Shown: in pieces, positions 1-6,331 of the stretch
Layout: the number at the start of each line of letters is the position of its first letter
Numbering within the stretch: position 1 is the first letter of the stretch
The notes under the pieces: generated by a model
Told to the model about the DNA's origin: nothing
Seen by the model: the letters and a program-made list of their open reading frames with translations, nothing else
Databases searched by the model: none
From: an uncultured Clostridia bacterium
GTDB taxonomy: Bacteria; Bacillota; Clostridia; UBA1381
Assembly: GCA_944391635.1 (NCBI GenBank)
Contig: CALXUL010000019.1
Location: 1 to 8,841, forward strand
Length of the DNA stretch: 8,841 nt
Direction of reading: 5' to 3'
Translations under genes and position numbers: made by a program

Positions 1-109
1 CGAAAAAAGCCGTGATAAGGGATTCCCTTGCCAGACCGCAAGCTTTCGCGAGGAATGTCGCCGCCGCCATAAAACTTGCAGTTTTCAGCATTTTTTCGCC
101 GCCGCTCAC
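1..109 (-). CDS. MurJ/MviN-type lipid flippase, N-terminal fragment
   Basis: Only the first 36 codons are in the window; the gene continues past the left edge. From the ATG at 91 the translation begins MLKTASFMAAATFLAKACGL and goes on to ARESLITAFF. This matches the first helix and the G-x-x-R-(D/E) turn of MurJ-like flippases of the MOP superfamily, which move lipid-linked precursors across the membrane. An in-frame GTG at 107-109 overlaps the csaB stop (GTGA). It has a GGGGTGA ribosome binding site about 6 nt upstream, while the ATG at 91 has only a weak GGCGG, so I prefer the GTG. It is co-transcribed with csaB and a glycosyltransferase. It may therefore export a secondary wall polymer precursor rather than, or as well as, lipid II. 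The family call rests on about 30 residues. Confidence 0.72.
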   Translation of the reverse strand, partial: MSGGEKMLKTASFMAAATFLAKACGLARESLITAFF

Positions 110-1209
110 AACTCTTCACCCCCGCAAAGAAGCTTTACTGCAAGCTCGGCATTACGCTTTGCTTTTTCCTTAAGCTCGCTTCGTTTTTTCATAAGCTTAT
201 CTTTTATGCTATCATAGTTCTGCATACACCTGTCTACTGACGAAATCAGTTCATCCAGAGTTAAATTATCTACACTACAATAATTATCCATACCTATATA
301 ATCGAGAAATCCGCTTACCTTAGGGTCATATACCAGCCCAATCAGCGGCACGCAGGCTACCGAAGAATATATTAGCGTATGGAGTCTCATACCAATGCAA
401 AGCGTCATTTTACCGAATAGCTGCAACAACTTTTGTATATCATATCCCGGGCCAATAACAGCACAGCGCGATACCATCTTATCACATATCTTAATCGTTA
501 TGTCATTATCAACTTGCGGCTGCATCGGTAAAAACACGGTAAACATCCCGTACTTATCCGAAGCATAGTCACAAAGCCCGGCAATTTTCTGTTCAAAATC
601 TGGGCAATTATTTTTCCATTCACGCACCGATACACATAAAAGCGGCTTATCCTCCGGTATGCCAAGCCCCTGTAAAATCTTATCCGACCCTGCCCTATCC
701 GGTTCAATCCGAAATGCCGGGTCAGCTGTAACCTCTGTTTTGGGCTTATTTACTCCAAGTTTTAAAAGCTCGTCATACGAAGCCTTATCACGCAGAGTTA
801 TTAAGTCTACCTTATTTAATACTTTGCTTGCACGGGCTTTATTCTGTTTTGAATACAAAGGTCCTATCCCGTTTGCATACAGCATTACTTTCTTGCCCAG
901 CGCCAGCGCTATTTTAATTATCCACAAATAATATAAAAGCGATTTTGTGCTTGTTCCGTCCTGCATTAGCGTACCGCCGCCAGAAACCAGCATTTTTGTA
1001 TTAGTCAGCTCGCGCAAAACACTAAATACATTCTCTCTGCTGACCGCTTTTACTTTATATATTTTCTCTGTTTCTTTCGGATTCTTTGACAAAACGACAA
1101 TATCTATATCCGGCTTGAGTGATCTTAAATCCTCGATAATAGACATCAGAAGAGCGTCGTCGCCGCTATTGCGGAATCCGTAATAGCCCGAAATTACAAT
1201 ATCACTCAT
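106..1209 (-). CDS. csaB: polysaccharide pyruvyl transferase CsaB
   Basis: The 367-residue product has the usual CsaB length and architecture. It starts with MSDIVISGYYGFRNSGDDA, in which the G-Y-x-G-x-x-N-x-G-D-(D/E) signature is clear at about residues 8-18. It continues with VSGGGTLMQD (75-84) and YANGIGPL (111-118), and carries GMRLHTLIYSS (273-283) with H277 in the conserved R-x-H position. CsaB transfers a ketal pyruvate from phosphoenolpyruvate to a sugar of the secondary cell-wall polymer. That modification is the ligand for SLH domains of S-layer and surface proteins. The start has an AAGGAGG site at 1220-1226, 10 nt upstream. It lies between a family 4 glycosyltransferase and a MurJ-like flippase, and its stop overlaps the probable GTG start of the latter. 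No truncation or lost motif is visible. Confidence 0.92.
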   Translation of the reverse strand: MSDIVISGYYGFRNSGDDALLMSIIEDLRSLKPDIDIVVLSKNPKETEKIYKVKAVSRENVFSVLRELTNTKMLVSGGGTLMQDGTSTKSLLYYLWIIKIALALGKKVMLYANGIGPLYSKQNKARASKVLNKVDLITLRDKASYDELLKLGVNKPKTEVTADPAFRIEPDRAGSDKILQGLGIPEDKPLLCVSVREWKNNCPDFEQKIAGLCDYASDKYGMFTVFLPMQPQVDNDITIKICDKMVSRCAVIGPGYDIQKLLQLFGKMTLCIGMRLHTLIYSSVACVPLIGLVYDPKVSGFLDYIGMDNYCSVDNLTLDELISSVDRCMQNYDSIKDKLMKKRSELKEKAKRNAELAVKLLCGGEEL

Positions 1210-1238
1210 CGTGAAATATCCTCCTTACGTTTTACTGA

Positions 1239-2351
1239 CTATTGCAATACGCTTCGGTATACCCCTTCTGTGTCATCTGTCATTCTTTTTACCGAATAAT
1301 TTTCTAATATCAACTTTCTGCCATACTTACCGAGCTTTTCCCGATCCTCCTGCCACATACCAAAAAATTCGCCGATATCCTGCGCCAATTTTGCTGTGGT
1401 TGATTCCTCAAGTCCGCGGCAGCAGAAATTTGTGTGTAGTGCCTGCTGGAGCTTGTCCTCGCCGAACAAACCGATATACCCTTCATTACCGGCAATAATT
1501 GCGGGCTTTTCCTCCGCCATAGCTTCAAGCGCTGCCCTCGATACTCCAACAAACAGCTTTGCCGGCGCGATAAGCTGTGCAATATCCACTCTTGCTCCTG
1601 CCATCACAACCGCATCGCGTCCAAGACTTTCATTTGCCTTCTTTGCTTCTTCATACACCTTGTCATAGTCATCTCCGCCGCCGACAATAAGTACTTTCAA
1701 ATTCTCTACAATAGAATTAAGCTCTAATACTGCCTCAATAAGCTGATGCGCAACTTTAGACCTTGATTCATCCATTCTGCTCACATAAACTATTGTATTA
1801 TCATCTTCGCTAATGGAAAATTCCCTGCAAATCTCACTTCCGTCAGCTTCCGGCGAGAATCTCTCAGTATCTATTCCATTTATCGTTACAGTAATATTCT
1901 CTTCCGGAATATGGTAATTATCCATTAAATATTTTTTTATATCTTCGCTTACCGCAAGCGTTTTCTGTCCCCAGTTTGTTATATATTTGAGCCCATACTT
2001 GGTGGTAAACACCCAATGTGCTGTTGTAACGAATGGGAACTTCATCCTCCGCCACAGTTTGCCGAGTATAAATGACGGGATACGCGCGTGGGAATGTACA
2101 ATATCAACCTTTTCCTCAGTAATAATTTTTTTAAGCATTCTGAATGCCTTTAATACGTTTGCAGGGTTCTTGTTCTGAAGCGGTACAGTATAATGCTTTA
2201 TTCCGGCATTTTCAAGTTCTGCAACATATGCACCGCCGTTTGACGTAACTATAACATCCCAGCCACGGCGCTTAAGCTCCTTTGCCAATTCCACAACATG
2301 CGTCTCAGCACCGCCTATATCTAATTTCATCAGCGACAACAGCACTTTCAT
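1239..2351 (-). CDS. family 4 glycosyltransferase, probably for a cell-wall polymer
   Basis: The 370-residue protein has the GT-B two-domain plan of GT4 enzymes. The N-terminal half has the acceptor-side loop DIGGAETHVVELAKEL (about 11-26), followed by VDIVHSHARIPS. NGIDTERFSP marks the start of the C-terminal nucleotide-sugar domain, followed by YVSRMDE and KVLIVGGGDDY. The donor-binding stretch is SRAALEAMAEEKPAIIAGNE. It has no signal peptide or clear membrane span, so it should act at the cytoplasmic face on a lipid-linked acceptor. It is the first gene of a unit with csaB (29 nt downstream) and a MurJ-like flippase, which points to synthesis of the polymer that CsaB pyruvylates. The likely ribosome binding site (AAAGGA) is about 14 nt from the ATG, longer than usual. 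The sugar donor and acceptor cannot be read from the sequence. Confidence 0.85.
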   Translation of the reverse strand: MKVLLSLMKLDIGGAETHVVELAKELKRRGWDVIVTSNGGAYVAELENAGIKHYTVPLQNKNPANVLKAFRMLKKIITEEKVDIVHSHARIPSFILGKLWRRMKFPFVTTAHWVFTTKYGLKYITNWGQKTLAVSEDIKKYLMDNYHIPEENITVTINGIDTERFSPEADGSEICREFSISEDDNTIVYVSRMDESRSKVAHQLIEAVLELNSIVENLKVLIVGGGDDYDKVYEEAKKANESLGRDAVVMAGARVDIAQLIAPAKLFVGVSRAALEAMAEEKPAIIAGNEGYIGLFGEDKLQQALHTNFCCRGLEESTTAKLAQDIGEFFGMWQEDREKLGKYGRKLILENYSVKRMTDDTEGVYRSVLQ

Positions 2352-2421
2352 CTGTATATTTTCATTCCTTTCTCTGCCGTTTTTCTCAGGCAGAATTATT
2401 AAACATAACTATTCATTCTAT

Positions 2422-2450
2422 ATTATACTTTATTCAGGCAAAAATAGCAA
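2422..2450 (-). promoter_or_regulatory. sigma-A-type promoter of the glycosyltransferase-csaB-flippase unit
   Basis: On the minus strand TTGCTA (2445-2450) is followed by a 17-nt spacer and a perfect TATAAT (2422-2427). Transcription should start near 2415, giving a leader of about 64 nt. The leader contains a small 6-bp hairpin (TCTGCC/GGCAGA, 2373-2394) just before the ribosome binding site. Confidence 0.75.
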
Positions 2451-2474
2451 GTAAAAGCGGTAATTTTTACAACT

Positions 2475-2506
2475 AAAAAGAGGCGGCAATATTGCCGCCT
2501 CTTTTT
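2475..2506 (-). terminator. rho-independent terminator of the leuCDB-alkD operon
   Basis: A perfect 16-bp inverted repeat is centred at 2490/2491, with arms AAAAAGAGGCGGCAAT and its complement. The GC core is GAGGCGGC, and A and T runs on both sides make it able to work in both directions. It begins at the TAA stop of the AlkD-family gene, so it ends that operon. It also insulates the csaB unit promoter immediately downstream. Confidence 0.88.
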
Positions 2507-3219
2507 TAATACGCTAAAAGCTCCTTGATTTTCTTTTTATCCTCTTTATTTATCCTAAAAGAATCACGTGCCTTGGATATAGTAATTTTTGCTGTTTCCT
2601 CATCAAGCCTATTGTGCGAAAAAAACTCATAACACTCATTCGGGCATTTTGCAAACGCTGTGGCAAAAAGCCAACCTCTCATCATTTTAACATAATAAAA
2701 ATCATTCTGCGCAAGATATGTCCGCATCAGCACGTCCTTTATATGCACACTGTCAAGATAATAACGCATAAGATATGTAAGACCATATCGTACAAGCCAC
2801 GGATTTTGAGAATGAATAAAATAAAGAACGTCACCGTAAAATCTGTCAAGATGTTTTTCAACACCATAAAAAACCACAGTATCGCACAGCGCCCAATTTG
2901 AAATTTTTTGCGCATAGAACTTCATGTCAGAAAGCATTGTGTCATAATCGGTTTTTGCGTATGACAGCACAAGCCCCAAAAGAAGTATGTCCTCATACTT
3001 TTCGCCTGTGAACCCCTTCACAAAACTGCGAAAATTTCCTTTTACGATTTTCTTTGCCATATTTCTCAAAACCGGCACTTTTATTCCATACTGCGCGACA
3101 GTATCCGGGATTATTTTTTGGTTGAACTTTCGGCATTTTTCATCTGAAATCTCTTTCATATACTCCGAAAGCTGTATGTAATCACCAGCATCCCAAATAT
3201 CCTTTACAAGCTCAATCAT
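2506..3219 (-). CDS. AlkD-family DNA alkylation repair glycosylase
   Basis: The 237-residue, all-helical protein resembles the AlkD family of HEAT-like-repeat DNA glycosylases, which excise positively charged N3- and N7-alkylated purines. The three active-site positions known from Bacillus cereus AlkD (W109, D113, W187) have clear counterparts. SNWALCDTV gives W109 and D113 with the same spacing, and RGWLFATAF gives W183. WLVRYGLTYLMRYY supplies R144 in the position of AlkD R148. The C-terminal ISKARDSFRI stretch is also typical of clostridial members. The start codon overlaps the leuB stop as ATGA, so translation is probably coupled to the leucine genes. A strong terminator begins at its stop codon, making it the last gene of the operon. 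The fold and active site are well supported; the exact substrate is inferred. Confidence 0.88.
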   Translation of the reverse strand: MIELVKDIWDAGDYIQLSEYMKEISDEKCRKFNQKIIPDTVAQYGIKVPVLRNMAKKIVKGNFRSFVKGFTGEKYEDILLLGLVLSYAKTDYDTMLSDMKFYAQKISNWALCDTVVFYGVEKHLDRFYGDVLYFIHSQNPWLVRYGLTYLMRYYLDSVHIKDVLMRTYLAQNDFYYVKMMRGWLFATAFAKCPNECYEFFSHNRLDEETAKITISKARDSFRINKEDKKKIKELLAY

Positions 3220-4283
3220 AATCTTTCACTAATTAGCTCTGCCATCTTCTTTGTGCCGACCTTTTCCATTCCTTCAGACATTATATCTGCGGTCCTGTAG
3301 CCCTCATCAAGCACCTTATCCACTGCTGCTTCAATAGCATCAGCTTCCTCTATCAAGCCAAAACTCATCCTCAGCATCATTGCAGCTGATATGATTGTTG
3401 CAATCGGGTTTGCAATATCAAGTCCCGCAATATCCGGTGCTGAACCGTGTATAGGCTCATACATACCGCGCTTATTTTCTCCCAGCGACGATGACGGCAA
3501 CATACCTATCGAACCGGCAATTGCACTTGAAAGGTCTGATAAAATATCACCGAATATATTTGATGTAACAATCACATCAAACTGCGCAGGATTAATCGCC
3601 AGCTGCATAGCAGCATTATCAACATACATATGTGACAACGTAACCTCCGGATAGTCTTTTGCAAGCTCTGTCATAACAAAGCGCCACAATCTTGACGACT
3701 CAAGCACATTTGCCTTATCAACCGAAACCACTCTCTTTTTACGCAGCATTGCGGTTTCAAAAGCAATTTTTCCTATTCTTCTGATTTCCTCTACGCTGTA
3801 CTTTTCCTCATCAGATGCCCAGCTTCCATCCTCTGCACGCTGTTTCTTACCGAAATAAATACCACCAGTAAGTTCCCTTACCACCATTATATCCAAACCT
3901 GATACAAGCTTCTCGCTCTTTAGCGGTGATGCAGCAGCAAGCTGAGGCTTTAAAATTGACGGGCGAAGATTTGCATAAAGTCCCAATGCTTTTCTAATCC
4001 CCAAAAGCCCGGTTTCAGGTCTTTTTTCAGCCGGTACCGAATCCCATTTCGGTCCGCCGACTGCGCCGAGCAGCACACTGTCGGATTCCATACATGTTTT
4101 AATCGTTTCTTCCGGCAGAGGTACGCCGTATTTATCAATCGCACAGCCACCCATATCTACTTGGGTATAATTAAATGAATGACCGAATTTTTTTGCCGCA
4201 GCATCAAGCACCACTTTCGCACCGGATACTATTTCAGGTCCTATCCCATCACCCGGTATCAGCGCAATCTTAAACTCTGCCAT
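3216..4283 (-). CDS. leuB: 3-isopropylmalate dehydrogenase
   Basis: LeuB oxidises and decarboxylates 3-isopropylmalate to 2-oxoisocaproate with NAD, the third step of leucine synthesis. The 355-residue length is normal. Visible motifs are PGDGIGPEI (10-18), KRPETGLLGIRKAL (88-100) and YANLRP (103-108). RELTGGIYFG (136-145) carries the catalytic tyrosine Y143, and VDKANVL carries K190. YVDNAAMQL and NIFGDILSDLSS supply the metal-binding aspartates D222, D246 and D250. GSAPDIAG (280-287) is the NAD-specifying loop. The GGGAGG ribosome binding site lies inside the end of leuD, and only one nucleotide separates the leuD TGA from this ATG. Its own stop overlaps the AlkD-family start. All key residues are intact. 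Confidence 0.97.
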   Translation of the reverse strand: MAEFKIALIPGDGIGPEIVSGAKVVLDAAAKKFGHSFNYTQVDMGGCAIDKYGVPLPEETIKTCMESDSVLLGAVGGPKWDSVPAEKRPETGLLGIRKALGLYANLRPSILKPQLAAASPLKSEKLVSGLDIMVVRELTGGIYFGKKQRAEDGSWASDEEKYSVEEIRRIGKIAFETAMLRKKRVVSVDKANVLESSRLWRFVMTELAKDYPEVTLSHMYVDNAAMQLAINPAQFDVIVTSNIFGDILSDLSSAIAGSIGMLPSSSLGENKRGMYEPIHGSAPDIAGLDIANPIATIISAAMMLRMSFGLIEEADAIEAAVDKVLDEGYRTADIMSEGMEKVGTKKMAELISERL

Positions 4284-4284
4284 A

Positions 4285-4773
4285 TCACTTTTCCTCCCTT
4301 ATCTTTGCTATAAGACCACCGGCAGATATTATCTCCTGCATAAACGGCGGAAATGCAGCAGCCTGATAACTACGGTTCTTAGTTAAATTTGTAATAACGC
4401 CTGTATCAAAATCAATTTCAACCTCATCGCCTTCGTCAATATCCTCGCTCGCCTGTGCACATTCGAGTATAGGAAGACCTATATTTATTGCGTTACGGAA
4501 GAAAATCCGCGCGAAATCCTTTGCTATAACGCAGGAAATTCCGCTTGCTTTAATTGCAATGGGCGCATGCTCTCGCGATGAACCGCAGCCAAAATTTGCT
4601 CCGCCCACCATTATATCACCTTTTTTAACTCTTCCAACGAAAGTTTTATCTATATCCTCCATACAATGAAGTGCGAGTTCGCCCGGTTCACTTGTACTAA
4701 GGTAACGTGCCGGAATAATTACGTCGGTATCTATATTATCACCGTATTTTATTACACAACCTTTTGCTTTCAT
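4285..4773 (-). CDS. leuD: 3-isopropylmalate dehydratase small subunit
   Basis: LeuD forms the small (swivelling) subunit of isopropylmalate isomerase with LeuC, converting 2- to 3-isopropylmalate. The product, 162 residues from the start chosen here, begins MKAKGCVIKYGDNIDTDVI. It contains the N-I-D-T-D-x-I-I-P-A-R-Y motif and the substrate loop GGANFGCGSSREHAP, followed by AKDFARIFFRNAINIGLP. An upstream in-frame ATG at 4785 sits directly on the AAAGGA sequence with no spacing, so it is unlikely to be used. The ATG at 4773 has that AAAGGA at 11 nt and gives the usual family N-terminus. It is 15 nt downstream of the leuC stop and 1 nt upstream of leuB. The short form of LeuD seen here pairs with the short, homoaconitase-like LeuC. 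Confidence 0.95.
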   Translation of the reverse strand: MKAKGCVIKYGDNIDTDVIIPARYLSTSEPGELALHCMEDIDKTFVGRVKKGDIMVGGANFGCGSSREHAPIAIKASGISCVIAKDFARIFFRNAINIGLPILECAQASEDIDEGDEVEIDFDTGVITNLTKNRSYQAAAFPPFMQEIISAGGLIAKIREEK

Positions 4774-4788
4774 TACTTCACACATCCT

Positions 4789-6051
4789 TTACATAATTTC
4801 TTCCGGCGCAGTAAGCTTTCCTGTCACACCGGATGCCGCCGCAACTTCAGGGCTTGCAAGATATACTTCTGATTCAACATGCCCCATTCTTCCGAGGAAA
4901 TTACGGTTAGTCGTCGAAACGCACCTCTCACCTGCGGCAAGTATACCCATATGTCCGCCAAGGCAAGGTCCGCAGGTCGGCGTTGAAATAACACAGCCTG
5001 CCTCTATAAGTGTCATTATCGTACCGTCAGCAATTGCTTCTTTATATACTTCCTGTGTCGCGGGGAATACAATCGCACGTATACCGTCTTTAATCTTTTT
5101 ACCCTTTAATATTTCTGCCGCTGCACGAAGGTCAGAAATACGCCCGTTTGTACAGGACCCAATTACTATCTGGTCAATTTTAACATCTCCCCAGTTATCC
5201 GGCGTCCTTGCATTCTCAGGAAGATGCGGGAAAGCTACAGTATGCGGAACCTTTGATAAATCAATATCAATTACCTTGACATATTCTGCATCCTCATCTG
5301 CCGTATACTCGGTAAACTGCTTTGATGAATGCTGTTTCATATATTCACGTGTCTTATCGTCAACCTCAAATATCCCGTTTTTGGCGCCGGCTTCTATCGC
5401 CATATTTGCAATCGTGAACCTGTCATCCATTGACAAAGTATGCATACCTTCTCCGCCGAACTCCATCGACTTATATAAAGCCCCGTCAACACCTATCATT
5501 CCTATAATATGCAGAATCAAATCCTTGCCGCTGACATATTTGTTAAGTTTTCCTGTAAGGTTAAAGCGAATTGCCTCAGGAACCTTAAACCAGGCTTTTC
5601 CGGTAGCCATACCGGCAGCCATATCGGTAGAACCGACACCGGTAGAAAACGCGCCAAGCGCACCATATGTACAAGTATGTGAATCAGCGCCTATTACTAC
5701 GTCGCCTGCAACCACAAGACCTTTCTCCGGCAAAAGCGCATGCTCAATCCCCATCTGTCCAACTTCAAAGTAGTTTTCAATCTCATGTTCTTTTGCAAAA
5801 CAACGTACCTTTTTTGCCTGTTCTGCGGATTTTATATCTTTATTAGGCGTAAAATGATCCGGCACAAGCGCAATCTTTGAGCGGTCAAACACAGTACCGC
5901 AGCCGATTTTACCGAATTCAGTTATTGCCGGCGGAGTTGTAATATCGTTTCCCAGAACAAGGCTAAGATTTGCCATTATCAATTCTCCGGCTTTAACCGA
6001 TTCCAAGCCTGCTGCTTTCGCAAGAATTTTCTGTGTCATTGTCATTGCCAT
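4789..6051 (-). CDS. leuC: 3-isopropylmalate dehydratase large subunit
   Basis: LeuC carries the 4Fe-4S cluster of isopropylmalate isomerase. At 420 residues it belongs to the shorter clade, also called the homoaconitase-like or archaeal/clostridial type, rather than the roughly 465-residue enterobacterial form. The aconitase motifs are intact: GADSHTCTYGALGAFSTGVG (121-140), VIGSCTNGR with C300, and TPTCGPCLGGHMG with C360 and C363, the three cluster ligands. The start MAMTMTQKILAKAAG has a GGAAGGA site 7 nt upstream. A downstream ATG at codon 3 or 5 would shorten it only slightly. It is the first gene of the leuCDB-alkD unit and is divergent from the gene at 6332. A homoaconitase role is possible for this clade, but leuD and leuB next to it favour leucine synthesis. 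Confidence 0.96.
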   Translation of the reverse strand: MAMTMTQKILAKAAGLESVKAGELIMANLSLVLGNDITTPPAITEFGKIGCGTVFDRSKIALVPDHFTPNKDIKSAEQAKKVRCFAKEHEIENYFEVGQMGIEHALLPEKGLVVAGDVVIGADSHTCTYGALGAFSTGVGSTDMAAGMATGKAWFKVPEAIRFNLTGKLNKYVSGKDLILHIIGMIGVDGALYKSMEFGGEGMHTLSMDDRFTIANMAIEAGAKNGIFEVDDKTREYMKQHSSKQFTEYTADEDAEYVKVIDIDLSKVPHTVAFPHLPENARTPDNWGDVKIDQIVIGSCTNGRISDLRAAAEILKGKKIKDGIRAIVFPATQEVYKEAIADGTIMTLIEAGCVISTPTCGPCLGGHMGILAAGERCVSTTNRNFLGRMGHVESEVYLASPEVAAASGVTGKLTAPEEIM

Positions 6052-6102
6052 TTTTCTATCCTTCCTTTCACGGATACTGCTTCAATTTCTCCTTATCTTT
6101 AT

Positions 6103-6131
6103 ATTTTACACCATTTTCTTCTATTTGTCCA
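6103..6131 (-). promoter_or_regulatory. probable promoter of the leuCDB-alkD operon
   Basis: On the minus strand TGGACA (6126-6131), a 17-nt spacer and TAAAAT (6103-6108) form a good sigma-A promoter, with A-rich runs upstream that could act as an UP element. Transcription would begin near 6096, leaving a leader of only about 45 nt. I see no T-box, leucine leader peptide or attenuator in it. Confidence 0.6.
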
Positions 6132-6203
6132 ATAAAAAAAGACATTTTACAAAAAAAATTATTTTTATATGCAAGTTTAATATATCAAAATAAAAACGCA
6201 CTC

Positions 6204-6238
6204 TTAAAGTCATTATTTCTATACAAATAAAATATACT
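6204..6238 (+). promoter_or_regulatory. possible promoter for the beta-propeller-like gene
   Basis: Two weak readings overlap here. TTAAAG (6204-6209) with an 18-nt spacer and TAAAAT (6228-6233) is one. A TATACT at 6233-6238 without a good -35 is the other. Either would start transcription around 6240-6245, ahead of the pseudoknot leader. The surrounding DNA is very AT-rich, so a chance match is possible. Confidence 0.3.
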
Positions 6239-6266
6239 TTATAAAACGGGAAAATCCCATAAAATA

Positions 6267-6314
6267 ACTCAGGACTGTCCGCATCCTGGGTCAAGGTTTA
6301 AAATCCGCGGGCAG
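6267..6314 (+). promoter_or_regulatory. candidate H-type pseudoknot in the 5' leader of the gene at 6332
   Basis: Stem 1 pairs ACTCAGGA (6267-6274) with TCCTGGGT (6284-6291), 8 bp with one G-U. Its loop, CTGTCCGC (6275-6282), pairs with GCGGGCAG (6307-6314), again 8 bp with one G-U. One nucleotide (A6283) separates the two stems, and a 15-nt partly A-rich strand (6292-6306) crosses stem 1. If one or two pairs of stem 2 open at its outer end, the geometry is that of a standard H-type pseudoknot. The two G-U pairs would be A-C mismatches on the opposite strand, so the structure favours plus-strand RNA. Stem 2 runs straight into the AAAGG ribosome binding site (6315-6319). I do not recognise it as a known riboswitch class. 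Confidence 0.45.
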
Positions 6315-6331
6315 AAAGGCTATGAATTTCT

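Noticed and set aside
4774..4785. Upstream ATG (MCEV) as the leuD start
   Set aside because: The AAAGGA site touches this ATG with no spacing, and the four added residues are not typical of LeuD; the ATG at 4773 is better placed.
5276..5773. A 165-codon open frame on the plus strand inside leuC
   Set aside because: It is antisense to a fully conserved leuC, has no family resemblance, and is open only because of the codon bias of the real gene.
6248..6258. GGGAAAATCCC mini-hairpin as a terminator or operator
   Set aside because: It has only a 4-bp stem with a 3-nt loop and no T-run; probably chance.
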